In this document: positions 51,988 through 60,229 of the stretch, piece after piece
Layout: each line of letters begins with the position of its first letter
Numbering within the stretch: position 1 is the stretch's first letter
Source of the DNA: JBBQXK01 sp052387255
GTDB taxonomy: Bacteria > Pseudomonadota > Alphaproteobacteria > Rhodobacterales > Rhodobacteraceae
Direction: 5' to 3'
Length of the DNA: 64,000 bases
Assembly (NCBI GenBank): GCA_052387255.1
Contig: JBQTJI010000003.1
Span: forward strand, 13,382 to 77,381
Notes under the pieces: generated by a model
Told to the model about the DNA's origin: nothing
Seen by the model: the letters and a program-made list of their open reading frames with translations, nothing else
The model's database searches: none
Translations under genes and position numbers: made by a program

Positions 51988-52632
51988 TCACCCGAACCGC
52001 CGTCCTCCGTCCGTGAACGTGTACTCATTCACGATGATCCCCTCTTCGATGGCTTCGTCCGAGGTGAGGTGGTCATATTCCGCCTCAAGCTGACGGTAGA
52101 GCCAGCGGGCCAGATCGCGCAGCGCCTCGGTCACGATCTCTTCCGCGTCGTCGGTGGGCGGCTGCCAGGTCGGGCTGTCGCGCGTGACGTCCACCGACAT
52201 GGTGTACTCGTGGTAGTAGCGGCCGCGGTGGCTGACCTCGGCAGCGAGCTGGTAGAAGTTACGCCGCTGGATGGCCTGCAGCCGGTCGGCGATGCCGTGC
52301 AGCGTCGCGTCGCTCGGGGCGTAGTCCCGGATGCGCGCGGCCGCGCCCTTGGCATGGGACCAATAGCCCTCGAAGCACGCCCCGTCCCCCTGGCTCCAGA
52401 AGCCAGAGAACCAGATAGAGGGCTTGGCCCGCGTCCCGCCGCCCATCAGGCGGACGGGGGTGGTCTTCAGGCGGATTCCAAGGATCTCGCAGACCCGCTC
52501 AAAATCCTCATAAACCGCGCCCCACCAGTCTTCGTGGGGGCCGAGCTCGCGATACCAGCTACGCGCCTTTTCCATGGCCGCATCCGACAGTTCAAGGAAC
52601 TGGTAGACGGTGGTGCAGATGACTTCAGGCAT
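51988..52632 (-). CDS. conserved protein of the antitoxin-of-TA-stability-system annotation group
   Basis: A 214-aa cytoplasmic protein, MPEVICTTVYQFLELSDAAM, with WYRELGPHEDWWGAVYEDFE, LMGGGTRAKPSIWFSGFWSQ and FYQLAAEVSHRGRYYHEYTM. The family is common on Rhodobacterales and Rhizobiales plasmids and is often labelled an antitoxin of a toxin-antitoxin stability system, but I know of no experiment behind that name. It overlaps the next upstream gene by eight bases. Confidence 0.72.
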   Translation of the reverse strand: MPEVICTTVYQFLELSDAAMEKARSWYRELGPHEDWWGAVYEDFERVCEILGIRLKTTPVRLMGGGTRAKPSIWFSGFWSQGDGACFEGYWSHAKGAAARIRDYAPSDATLHGIADRLQAIQRRNFYQLAAEVSHRGRYYHEYTMSVDVTRDSPTWQPPTDDAEEIVTEALRDLARWLYRQLEAEYDHLTSDEAIEEGIIVNEYTFTDGGRRFG

Positions 52633-53044
52633 CGACGTCCTCCCCGTTGAGCGTGGCGACCAGCCATTCCTGGCTGCTGGTCCAGCCGATGGATTTGCGG
52701 GCCCCGAGATCGAGGACATGCGCACCGCCGCCGAAGGCGTCGAGGCGCGGCCGGGAGCAGGTCAGGGCATACTGGAACCCCCAGAGGCCGGTGAGGTCGA
52801 GCTCTTCGGCAAGGCGCAGCACGAAGCGGATGACGGCCTCGACATCGCCGTGGTCATCGTCATGGATCCATAGGGTGCTGCCCTCGTGCGCGTCCTGGCG
52901 CACGAGGGTGAGGCCCGCGACCTCCGGGTCGTCGGCGTCCTGATCTGCGGCGCGGAGTTCCTTGAACAGGGCGAGCGCGCGGGCCGCCTTGTCGGGGGTG
53001 CCGACGTCGAGCAGGCATGAGAAATGGGTTAAGTAATCCGCCAT
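52625..53044 (-). CDS. hypothetical acidic protein of the plasmid backbone cluster
   Basis: A 139-aa acidic protein, MADYLTHFSCLLDVGTPDKA, with a helical middle (ALALFKELRAADQDADDPEV) and GLWGFQYALTCSRPRLDAFG near the end. No motif I recognise. It is translationally coupled to the downstream 214-aa gene and preceded by a GC hairpin at 53068, so it begins a two-gene operon. Confidence 0.65.
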   Translation of the reverse strand: MADYLTHFSCLLDVGTPDKAARALALFKELRAADQDADDPEVAGLTLVRQDAHEGSTLWIHDDDHGDVEAVIRFVLRLAEELDLTGLWGFQYALTCSRPRLDAFGGGAHVLDLGARKSIGWTSSQEWLVATLNGEDVDA

Positions 53045-53067
53045 AGGAACCTCCTGGATGGGGAAGA

Positions 53068-53085
53068 CCCGGCCAAGAGGCCGGG
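53068..53085. terminator. GC hairpin between backbone genes
   Basis: CCCGGCC (53068-53074), loop AAGA, GGCCGGG (53079-53085). It lies downstream of the 53120 gene on the minus strand. No T-run. Confidence 0.5.
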
Positions 53086-53119
53086 CACTGTGTCGGAATG
53101 AAGGGATGAATAGCTGCGA

Positions 53120-53317
53120 TCAGCCGGTCGGCTTGTCGCCCGCCGCCTGTCGCGCGGTGTGCGCGCAGAGCATCTGTCGGTAGAAGCGTTTGCGCGCGGC
53201 CCGGAAGCCGCGAACAGCGCGCGTGTCGGGGTGCAGCGCACGGACTGCCGCACGAAGGACGGCATAGGGCGAAGCGGTCACTGGCAGGCCAAGGCGCTGA
53301 TAGGCCGGATCAGTCAT
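53120..53317 (-). CDS. small basic hypothetical protein
   Basis: A 65-aa basic product beginning MTDPAYQRLGLPVTASPYAV and continuing with an Arg-rich helix (LRAAVRALHPDTRAVRGFRA; ARKRFYRQMLCAHTARQ). The size, position one base after the DUF6915 gene stop and composition suggest a real backbone gene. Possibly nucleic-acid binding. No family recognised. Confidence 0.55.
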   Translation of the reverse strand: MTDPAYQRLGLPVTASPYAVLRAAVRALHPDTRAVRGFRAARKRFYRQMLCAHTARQAAGDKPTG

Positions 53318-53318
53318 G

Positions 53319-53696
53319 TCAGATGACGCCGACCACGGGCGAGGCGAGATGCAGATCGACCAGCGCTTCGATCCGTTCGGTCCGGCCCATCCAGGGCTCG
53401 GGCCGGATGGCTTTCACCCAGTCGGCAAAGCTCGGGATGAAGCCGAGGTCTTCCTTCACATGCTGTTCGCCGACCCAGCGGGTCGGAATGATCCGCCCGG
53501 TCGAGAGCGTGAGCGTTGCCCCGAAAATCGTCTCGGCCATGAAGATGCCCTCGGCATGGTGTCGCAGCGCCCTGTGCCGAAAATCGGCAGTGATCTCCTT
53601 GCTCGCATCGAACCAGGCATGCACCGCCATGAAGTCGTCGACCGTACCGCCCCATTTCTTCACCGAGGACAGCGCGTGGTGATAGGGATGTGCCAT
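53319..53696 (-). CDS. DUF6915 family protein
   Basis: A 125-aa protein starting MAHPYHHALSSVKKWGGTVD and containing RHHAEGIFMAETIFGATLTL, which matches the DUF6915 family as I recall it, a His-rich domain of unknown function found on proteobacterial plasmids. ATG 53696 is chosen rather than the longer frame to 53873. It lies in a row of small backbone genes. Confidence 0.72.
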   Translation of the reverse strand: MAHPYHHALSSVKKWGGTVDDFMAVHAWFDASKEITADFRHRALRHHAEGIFMAETIFGATLTLSTGRIIPTRWVGEQHVKEDLGFIPSFADWVKAIRPEPWMGRTERIEALVDLHLASPVVGVI

Positions 53697-53706
53697 CTCC
53701 GTCTCC

Positions 53707-54198
53707 TCAGAAATCATGCGTGTAGAGTTCGGACGACGTGAAACGTTCGTTGAACTCGAGATGGATGCAGCGGGCTGCGGCGTCGAAGCAGAACTCGCCC
53801 CAGGCGCCGTCGTTGTTTTCCCAGCCGCCATGGGCGTCGGAGAGGAAGTCGTAGGCGAGCTGCTCGACGACATCCTCCAGCGAGAGCTGCCGCATCTCGA
53901 CCTCGGGGTCGTCCCAGGTCAGCGCCGCGTATTCGATCTCGGTCGCGGGGAATTCGATAGCAGTCTCGCCGGACCATGCGCTGATGCTCTCGATCTGTCC
54001 GCTGTCCCCAGCACCGTCGAAGGTAACGGTGACATGGGTGATGCCGACGGCCATGAGACCATCGAAGAGGCGATCCTTGTTGCCAGGGCGCAGCGCTTCG
54101 ATCCGGGCCGCGCGCTCGGCATGAGCGGCGAAGATCTGCGCCATGTCGACGGTTGAGGGCGCCATCGGGGGCGCGAGGGTGGGTTCAGTCATGTTCAT
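53707..54198 (-). CDS. DUF6878 family protein
   Basis: A 163-aa acidic protein: ITHVTVTFDGAGDSGQIESI and EDVVEQLAYDFLSDAHGGWE, then NDGAWGEFCFDAAARCIHLE, the DUF6878 pattern. Role unknown. ATG 54198 is chosen, with a second ATG two codons on. It precedes the DUF6915 gene by 10 bp and likely forms an operon with it. Confidence 0.75.
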   Translation of the reverse strand: MNMTEPTLAPPMAPSTVDMAQIFAAHAERAARIEALRPGNKDRLFDGLMAVGITHVTVTFDGAGDSGQIESISAWSGETAIEFPATEIEYAALTWDDPEVEMRQLSLEDVVEQLAYDFLSDAHGGWENNDGAWGEFCFDAAARCIHLEFNERFTSSELYTHDF

Positions 54199-54299
54199 CG
54201 GGTGTCTCCGGAAAGAGGAAGGGATCGGAGCCGGTCCGGGCGATCTCTCTCCCCCGGAACAGCTCCAAATCCCCCCTGCCCGTCTCTGTCTCTCGGGCG

Positions 54300-54818
54300 T
54301 CACGTTGCGACCTGCAGCGCCCGGGAGGCAAAAGCGCGCCAGAGCGGGTCGACGAGACGCGCATCCAGAAGATCGGCACAGTGGCGCAGCCGCTGCGCCA
54401 AATCGGGCTCACCCCAAGTATCAGCGCGGCCTGCCTGCGCGCGCAGCTGGCTCGCCTCGGTCACTGCACCCCGCGCCTCGGCCGCGCTGGTCACCGGGTG
54501 GCACCACGCGACAACGCTGTCGCTAGCGGCCCCGGCCAGCACAAGACGCTCGTCGCGGTCGAGAATCGCCAGAAGCTGGGGCGCGGCATCCGGGGCGATC
54601 CCCTCGGCATGTTCGATCGCTCCCTGCATGGCCTCGGCCAGCGTCGCAAAACGGGCGAGGACCAGCGGGGCGGCACGGCCCGACATAAGGTCGGCCGGCG
54701 CGCGGCGCGAAAGGGTAAGGGCGAAGGGGTGACTGGGGTCAGCGTCGCCGGTCGGAAAATGCGGTGGGACGCCCCGCGCGTAGTCGGTCGGGTGGATGGG
54801 CAAGGGCAGGTCAAACAT
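54300..54818 (-). CDS. hypothetical protein of the backbone cluster
   Basis: A 172-aa protein starting MFDLPLPIHPTDYARGVPPH with SHPFALTLSRRAPADLMSGR and AILDRDERLVLAGAASDSVV, then a helical C-terminus rich in Ala and Arg. ATG 54818 is favoured over the extension to 54869. The family is unknown to me, but its place between RadC-like and DUF6878 genes is typical for this type of element. Confidence 0.6.
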   Translation of the reverse strand: MFDLPLPIHPTDYARGVPPHFPTGDADPSHPFALTLSRRAPADLMSGRAAPLVLARFATLAEAMQGAIEHAEGIAPDAAPQLLAILDRDERLVLAGAASDSVVAWCHPVTSAAEARGAVTEASQLRAQAGRADTWGEPDLAQRLRHCADLLDARLVDPLWRAFASRALQVAT

Positions 54819-54876
54819 GTGAGTATCTCCGACGGCGCGGAAAGCTCCTCTCCCCGCCTCAACCGTCAAAGACCAA

Positions 54877-54908
54877 ACCGCCGCCCTCTTCCTCGAAGGG
54901 GCGGCGGT
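54877..54908. terminator. GC hairpin downstream of the RadC-like gene
   Basis: ACCGCCGCCC (54877-54886) pairs with GGGCGGCGGT (54899-54908), 12-base loop containing a T-rich part. It lies 20 bp past the RadC-like stop on the minus strand, consistent with a terminator. Confidence 0.5.
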
Positions 54909-54927
54909 GCCAGGTCGGAAAGACGCG

Positions 54928-55368
54928 TCAGAGCTTGCCGAGGGCCCGCAGGCTCAGCTCGGTCCCGGCCCCGACGATGATGTGGTCGTGCAGCGTCAAG
55001 CCGAGATACCTGCACCCATTCTGGATATCCTTGGTCATGCTGAGATCGGCCTCCGATGGCGTCGGATCGCCCGAGGGGTGGTTGTGGATCAGGATCAAGG
55101 CGCTGGCGTTCAGCATCAGCGCCCGCTTGATCACCTCGCGCGGATAGACCGGGACATGGTCGACCGTGCCGGTCGAGAGAAGCTCATCGGAGATGGTGCG
55201 GTTCTTGCGGTCGAGATAGAGCACGTGGAACCGCTCGATGGGACCTCGGACGGTGAGCGCGCAATAGTCCAGCAGCGCCTGCCAGCTGCCGATGACCGGG
55301 TTCTGACTGAGGTAGCGGCCGAGGATGTCGCGGGCCTCAATGATAACGGTTTCTTCCTGGGGGGTCAT
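54928..55368 (-). CDS. RadC/JAMM-domain protein
   Basis: A 146-aa protein that is a JAMM (MPN+) domain, with LILIHNHPSGDPTPSEADLS carrying the H-x-H-x7-D zinc motif. It lacks the HhH DNA-binding part of full-length RadC, so it is the short plasmid-type version. It also shows IERFHVLYLDRKN and DHIIVGAGTELSLRALG. The biochemical role is unclear; plasmid copies are linked to anti-restriction clusters. ATG 55368 has a plain AGACCC context. Confidence 0.85.
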   Translation of the reverse strand: MTPQEETVIIEARDILGRYLSQNPVIGSWQALLDYCALTVRGPIERFHVLYLDRKNRTISDELLSTGTVDHVPVYPREVIKRALMLNASALILIHNHPSGDPTPSEADLSMTKDIQNGCRYLGLTLHDHIIVGAGTELSLRALGKL

Positions 55369-55450
55369 GGGGGTCTCGCTGAACTGCGCGCAATCAGACC
55401 CCCTGCCCCCTCGGGGCCGGGCCAAGCGCGCATGTGGGTGGGAATGAAAT

Positions 55451-55477
55451 GCGACCGCCGTGGATGCAGGCGGTCGC
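55451..55477. terminator. GC hairpin between DUF932 and RadC-like genes
   Basis: GCGACCGCC (55451-55459) pairs perfectly with GGCGGTCGC (55469-55477), nine-base loop, 17 bp after the DUF932 stop on the minus strand. No T-run. Confidence 0.5.
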
Positions 55478-55493
55478 TGTGTCGGGCTTGGCG

Positions 55494-56693
55494 TCAGCCG
55501 ACCCGGTCGAGGAGCTTCTTGGCGCGCCCTTCCATGTCGAGGCGGGCGTCCTGCTGGGTCTTGTCGCGCGCAAGCCGCGTGATGCCTTGGACGAAGTCGA
55601 AGATCGACTCCGGCGGGCGGCCCTCTTCCATCAGCACCTTCTCGATGATCTTGGCGGACTCGGGCTTAGAGAAGCCGCGTTTCCTCATGAAGTCATCCCG
55701 GTCTTCATCCGTGCGCGCAACGATCTGCTGCCGCGCGGCCTTGATGCCATTCACGAAGCCCTGCGGCGAGGAATTGGCAAACCGCGTCAGCGCCGGGGCC
55801 GCCTCATGCGCGAAGCGCGAGGCGGCGTATTTCGAGTGGCGGATGGTGATCTCCTGGAAATCCTCGACGCCCCAGAGATTGCGGTTCTGGCACACCGCCC
55901 GCAGGTAGAAGCTCGCCATCCCGAGGGTCTTGGCCCCGACCTCTGAGTTCCAGCAGTAGAAACCCCGGAAATAGAGGTCGGGCGAGCCGTCGGGCAGCCG
56001 GCCCGCTTCGATCGGGTTGTGATCGTCGACCAGGAACAGGAAGACATCGCGGTCCGAGGCATAGAGCGTGGTCGTGTCGCGGCTGATCTCGACATCGGGG
56101 TTGTAGACCCCGGTCGACCAGTCGAGCACCCCCGGGACCTTCCAGCGCGTGTCGCCGGTGCCATTGCCTGCGATGCGCTGCACCGCTCCGACCAACTCAT
56201 GGTCGTGGATCCGGCCATAGTCGGGGCCAGTCACCGCGCGCAGTTCGGTGCGGCCGTCTTCCGTCTCGAAGGTCTTCACCTGCTCGGCGCGGTGGTTGGT
56301 CAGGCCGTATTGCAGGTTGATCCCCGCCAGCGGTGCGGGCAGCTGACGCAGGTAGGACGCCGGGGCGCCGACGATGCTGGCAAGCTGGCCGAACGCCCAA
56401 TGCGTGGGCGCGACGGGTGCCTCGGTTTTCGGCAGGACCAGGTGCAGACGCTCGGGGTTGTCGCGCGCGGCCTCGACCCGGATATCCGCCGTCTGCACCA
56501 CCCGGCTGCGGCTGCGCTCGGACCGGCCCTTCACCGATGCCCAGAGATCGTCGAGCGAGAGATACCGCTCATCGTCGGGCCGGTTGAACCATTCGGACGA
56601 CACCCGCCCGTTCCGCTCACCCCGGCTTACATCCACTTTGAAGCCACCAGCCCGCATCGGTGCGACCGGATCCAGAACTTCCACAACGCCCAT
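55494..56693 (-). CDS. DUF932 domain protein (anti-restriction-region phage/plasmid family)
   Basis: The 399-aa protein contains WAFGQLASIVGAPASYLRQL, YGRIHDHELVGAVQRIAG and VYNPDVEISRDTTTLYASDR, then a helical C-terminus (QGFVNGIKAARQQIVARTDE). This corresponds to DUF932 (LGT/YfjQ-like) proteins, widespread on plasmids and phages next to restriction or conjugation genes. Function unproven. The 288-bp gap upstream (56694-56981) shows no gene and separates it from the CBASS operon. Confidence 0.82.
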   Translation of the reverse strand: MGVVEVLDPVAPMRAGGFKVDVSRGERNGRVSSEWFNRPDDERYLSLDDLWASVKGRSERSRSRVVQTADIRVEAARDNPERLHLVLPKTEAPVAPTHWAFGQLASIVGAPASYLRQLPAPLAGINLQYGLTNHRAEQVKTFETEDGRTELRAVTGPDYGRIHDHELVGAVQRIAGNGTGDTRWKVPGVLDWSTGVYNPDVEISRDTTTLYASDRDVFLFLVDDHNPIEAGRLPDGSPDLYFRGFYCWNSEVGAKTLGMASFYLRAVCQNRNLWGVEDFQEITIRHSKYAASRFAHEAAPALTRFANSSPQGFVNGIKAARQQIVARTDEDRDDFMRKRGFSKPESAKIIEKVLMEEGRPPESIFDFVQGITRLARDKTQQDARLDMEGRAKKLLDRVG

Positions 56694-56981
56694 CGGCTAT
56701 CTCCCATGACAGGCGCCGGGAGCCACCCTCCCAACCCTCAACCCGTCACCGGGAAACCGGCACTCCTCTGACTCTCAACAATGCAAATGGCAGAAAGCCG
56801 TCTGTCGGCACTGCGGCAAGGCAGACGCAGCGACGCCGAAAAAGCGGTCTGTCATGCAGGCTAGAGCGAAGTATGTCGCGTAGGGAAATTTACTGCGGCA
56901 CATCTTGCCGGAACCCCGGCCGACCCATCACCGACAGCATAAACCGCACGCTCAACAGTCGGAACATCAGGGAGCCTGTCG

Positions 56982-58010
56982 CTATATTTCCGAACCAACG
57001 CCCAGGAAGTCCTTCACTACATGATGCCCAGCACTTTCCACCAACGACCTTGCTATGTCGGGCAACTCATCTATAGCCCGCCGAACATCGTCCATTTCGA
57101 TCCAAGTTGCGGTTTCTGGAGCGTCCAGGCGAAGGACCTGATCTTTCCCGACCAAAAGATATGCTTGGCCCAGAGCGTTGTGCGACTGGGATCGCATCGC
57201 AGCAGCGTAGAACCCAGAGGCCCAGAATAGACGGCCACCAAACTGCAGGCGGCGGCTTGCCCTGAACCTAGTTTGCCCGGTGCCTAAACTCACGATTCGG
57301 ACCTGACGCCGTTGAATGTCAAAACACGCAAGGGCATCGACGAGCGCGACCATGACGGGGTTGTTGGCCCAAACCCCCCCATCGATGAATGTATATCCAT
57401 CGCGTTTGATCGCCGAAAAAAACGTCGGCGCAGCGGCAGTCGACACCCCGACATCGACCAACTTCTCATACTGGTCTCGCTTGTAATCCGGATGATGCGG
57501 TGTCTTGAAAATGTAGGGTTCGCCGTAGCGGCCTTCAAAAGCGGGGATGCAGAGCGGCACCTTCGATGAACCCAGCAAGTTGGTCTGAAAAATACGGCGA
57601 AGTTCATTTTCCAGTGCCGTTCTATTATACCCATACATAGCCAGCTGCCGAAGGCGGCGAAGCCATCTGGTCAAACGATTGCCTTGTGGAAAAATCATTT
57701 CACCGCGCTCAATATAGACCTTGGAGATTTCCTGTGCGGACATCCCGTGACCTAAGCCAAGAGCGATGATGCCACCGGTCGAAGTACCGGCGATAAGGTC
57801 GAAATGTTGACCTATCGGTTCGCCACCAAGGTACCTTTTCTCAATTTCGGCCAGCACTAAAGTTGGCAGCAGACCAAGGATGCCACCGCCGTCAATCGAC
57901 AGAATTTTGAATGGCTTGTTGGCTGGCCAAGGCTGAGCAACACGCTGAGTTTGCTTTGTTCCATCCGAGCGACGCGGAACCGTATGATCATAGTCGTTGT
58001 CACGCGACAT
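56982..58010 (-). CDS. capV: CBASS effector CapV, patatin-like phospholipase
   Basis: A 342-aa patatin with the oxyanion motif GGGILG at residues 41-46, the nucleophile elbow GTSTG (Ser77) and the catalytic Asp211 in FIDGGVWANN. CapV-type effectors are activated by a cyclic dinucleotide and degrade membrane phospholipids, killing the infected cell. It is the last gene of a three-gene operon (CD-NTase, E2, CapV), overlapping the E2 gene by 11 bases. The catalytic dyad looks intact. Confidence 0.9.
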   Translation of the reverse strand: MSRDNDYDHTVPRRSDGTKQTQRVAQPWPANKPFKILSIDGGGILGLLPTLVLAEIEKRYLGGEPIGQHFDLIAGTSTGGIIALGLGHGMSAQEISKVYIERGEMIFPQGNRLTRWLRRLRQLAMYGYNRTALENELRRIFQTNLLGSSKVPLCIPAFEGRYGEPYIFKTPHHPDYKRDQYEKLVDVGVSTAAAPTFFSAIKRDGYTFIDGGVWANNPVMVALVDALACFDIQRRQVRIVSLGTGQTRFRASRRLQFGGRLFWASGFYAAAMRSQSHNALGQAYLLVGKDQVLRLDAPETATWIEMDDVRRAIDELPDIARSLVESAGHHVVKDFLGVGSEI

Positions 58011-58479
58011 CGTTCGGGGCCTCCTGAGTCATATGTCTTCCCCCGCCATGCCAACGACCAGTGGCTTCCCAGAGTTCGTAACACGCCAGCCATCTTGCGG
58101 CCCACGGTACGGTGGTTTTGGCAATCGACATCGATGGGTTCCACTCGTTGGCCATCGGGTCGAACAAGCAAAGCGGGGAAAGGCGGTAATCTGGTCCCTC
58201 GAAGTAGACATGGGGCAGAGGAGCCTCGTCGTCAGCGTCGAAATTCAAGACCAAAGATGGGCGCAGAACGCGAACAACTGGGAAAAGGCGATGGCGCTGA
58301 ACAAGGCCTGAAACTGGCAGACCATATTCGATGGACAGGGTGAACGGCCGATCGAGCCCCTTGAGCGGCCCGAACCAGACGACAGAGTTCGGGCCAGGGC
58401 CAAGTGCCACCTCAAACTGCGGCCAAACATGGGCTATGTCCTGCACCTGGGACAGCAGGGATTTCAGCTTTTTGACCAT
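58000..58479 (-). CDS. CBASS E2-like protein (short type II system)
   Basis: A 159-aa protein that fits the stand-alone E2 family of short type II CBASS. A central strand with HVYFEGPDYRLSPLCLFDP puts the candidate catalytic Cys104 after His90, and the C-terminal block TTVPWAARWLACYELW is a family hallmark as I recall it. The E2 conjugates the CD-NTase to cell targets and so primes or regulates it. There is no E1 or JAB partner here. The start overlaps the CD-NTase stop by 16 bases. Confidence 0.82.
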   Translation of the reverse strand: MVKKLKSLLSQVQDIAHVWPQFEVALGPGPNSVVWFGPLKGLDRPFTLSIEYGLPVSGLVQRHRLFPVVRVLRPSLVLNFDADDEAPLPHVYFEGPDYRLSPLCLFDPMANEWNPSMSIAKTTVPWAARWLACYELWEATGRWHGGGRHMTQEAPNDVA

Positions 58480-59717
58480 TTTGTGCCGTAGAAGGTGTTG
58501 CGGGGCGCCGCGGGTTTGGCAGAGACGAGGGTTGGTGCCGCAAGGACTCCGCCAGTTGCGCCCAAGAGGTGGCTGCCCGATCTTACGGATTGGCCCATTT
58601 CGACTGCGAATTCATCAACGACCTGCTTGGCGACCGTTTCACCGAACATGTCCTCCAGCGTCTTGGATCGGTCTTTGAAAGACCGACGATCATCGAAAAG
58701 CTCTGCCAACTGTCGCAAAAGTAGGCGCATGTCGCCAATCAGGAGGTCTTGGTCAGTGTGGTCTACTGGCCACCGATCCGTGAAAACATCACCACGGCAT
58801 ACGGGGTTCTCGACACGAAGCAACTCGCCGACGCTTTTTGCCCGGATCAAACGGTCCAGAATGTGTTCGACAATAACTTCAAGATTCTGTCCAATTGTCC
58901 TTCCGGCTTCGGCGACCTCCAGTGATAGGCAACTGAACATTACCGATGCCGGCATCCGACGATTCCGAGGCAGCCACCGGATGTTGCGGTTACGCTTGAG
59001 CAGTTGCAACGCAACGGTTACGGCAGATTTTCCGCCAACAGACGTCGAATGGACTGGGACCGGGACAGAGTCAGCGTCCTTTGCCATGACTTGCATCTGC
59101 AAATCAGCATCTCGCACCAAGCGGCCGTAGTCTTCAGAAAAGGTCTGGTCGATAGGGCATCGCGCATTGTACTAGGCGACGAACCCAAAGCAATTGGTCA
59201 GGATTGTCGTATCCTTCCATCGCGGCTCTTCCAATTTGGAATGAAAGATATGGCTGCGGCGCGGATCCCGCTCGTCCAGCAAAACTGCTGGCGAAAGGTC
59301 AAGATGCATGCCGTCGGCGTAGTACACAGTGACGCAACGGCTCTGGCGTTCCGTGCAATCATAGTAACGCGAACCGTGCTCGCCGCGCATGGTTTCATAC
59401 AAGAGGTCAAGGACCTGGGCCGGCGTCAGACTGCCCCTTCCAAGCAGTTCAACGATGATGTCGATGTCGAAGCCCTCTTGCCGGAATTTCGCTCGGATCG
59501 TTGCTCCTATCGCCACTGAGCCTTGCTGGTAGAACAGGCGGATCAGCCCCTTCAACAGGCTGCCCTCCCGTTCAAGATGCTTTTCGATGGCTGCCTTCCG
59601 TTGCACCATCATGGCGTGCTGACTTGGCGGCAGCTCTATCTTGATAGCGGTGGATGCGAGCAAGCGCTCACCAATCACGGCGAACGGGCGAAAGTTTCCG
59701 TAGGTTGGCTTGTTCAT
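58464..59717 (-). pseudogene. CD-NTase (CBASS cyclic nucleotide synthase) with in-frame amber codon
   Basis: A 418-codon frame from ATG 59717 encodes a CD-NTase with the GS motif (QQGSVAIG, Gly66-Ser67), the metal pair FDIDIIVEL (Asp84, Asp86) and third acid HLDLSP (Asp140). The codon at 59174-59172 is TAG, immediately after NCFGFVA (codon 182). The frame then continues uninterrupted as YNARCPIDQTFSEDYGRLV to the stop at 58464. Many relatives have Trp at this place, and TAG differs from TGG by one base. Truncation removes the C-terminal lobe, so the enzyme should be inactive unless the amber is suppressed or is an assembly error. The operon order and overlaps are otherwise intact. Confidence 0.85.
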
Positions 59718-59908
59718 CTTTTCCGCCTTCTGGCTGTTTCAGACGCTGCATGGTGGGGTGCGATCACTAAGGTCGCCAACATCTGGCCGAAGCGCGAGAA
59801 GTTAGAACATATTATATCGCTACTCTGAACACGATGCGACTCCTCGCCACGCTTGTCAAGGAAGAAAAGTGCGCCTAGCCTGAACAAAGAACTCCGGGAG
59901 GAAATACC
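59718..59908. promoter_or_regulatory. divergent CBASS / CapH-CapP control region
   Basis: On the minus strand a perfect TATAAT (59816-59811) could serve the CBASS operon but lacks a good -35, as expected for a controlled promoter. GAAC occurs at 59805, 59827, 59882 and 59889; the first two are exactly 22 bp (two helical turns) apart and flank the -10. GGGAGGA (59895-59901) precedes the capH-like TTG start. Confidence 0.4.
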
Positions 59909-60229
59909 TTGGCCACACCCATGGGTGAAAGGATCAATGCTGCAAGGAAAGGTAAGGGTTTGACCCTAGATCAACTTGCCGAAAAGTCAGGCTGCAGCAA
60001 GAGCTACATCTGGGAGTTGGAGAACAAGAACCCACCCAGACCTTCAGCCGACAAGCTGGCATCGATAGCGGAAGTGCTTGGAACAACGGTGGATGTGCTA
60101 ATCGGCACGCCTATCAACAACGTTGCCGATCTGAAGCCAGAAGACAAAGTTTTCTTTCGAAAGTTTAGCGGTCTTGATGCTGCGAAGCAGGATACGATCC
60201 GCAAGATGATTGATCTTTGGGATGACTGA
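59909..60229 (+). CDS. XRE-family repressor, CapH-like
   Basis: A 106-aa protein with an N-terminal XRE helix-turn-helix (ERINAARKGKGLTLDQLAEK, then SGCSKSYIWELENK), about residues 6-60, and a short linker that a metallopeptidase could cleave. The TTG start at 59909 is chosen for its GGGAGGA site; ATG 59921 is possible. It is divergent from the CBASS operon and overlaps the metallopeptidase gene, matching the CapH/CapP pair that represses CBASS until DNA damage. Assignment as CapH is by context and size. Confidence 0.78.
   Translation: MATPMGERINAARKGKGLTLDQLAEKSGCSKSYIWELENKNPPRPSADKLASIAEVLGTTVDVLIGTPINNVADLKPEDKVFFRKFSGLDAAKQDTIRKMIDLWDD

Noticed and set aside
59100..59220. Frameshift as the cause of the split CD-NTase
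   Set aside because: The N-terminal and C-terminal parts are in the same reading frame (codon starts differ by a multiple of three); only one TAG separates them, so a nonsense change fits and a frameshift does not.
59800..59835. Canonical alphaproteobacterial LexA box upstream of CBASS
   Set aside because: The canonical form is GTTC-N7-GTTC (11-bp step). Here GAAC elements are 22 bp apart, so no true LexA box is claimed.
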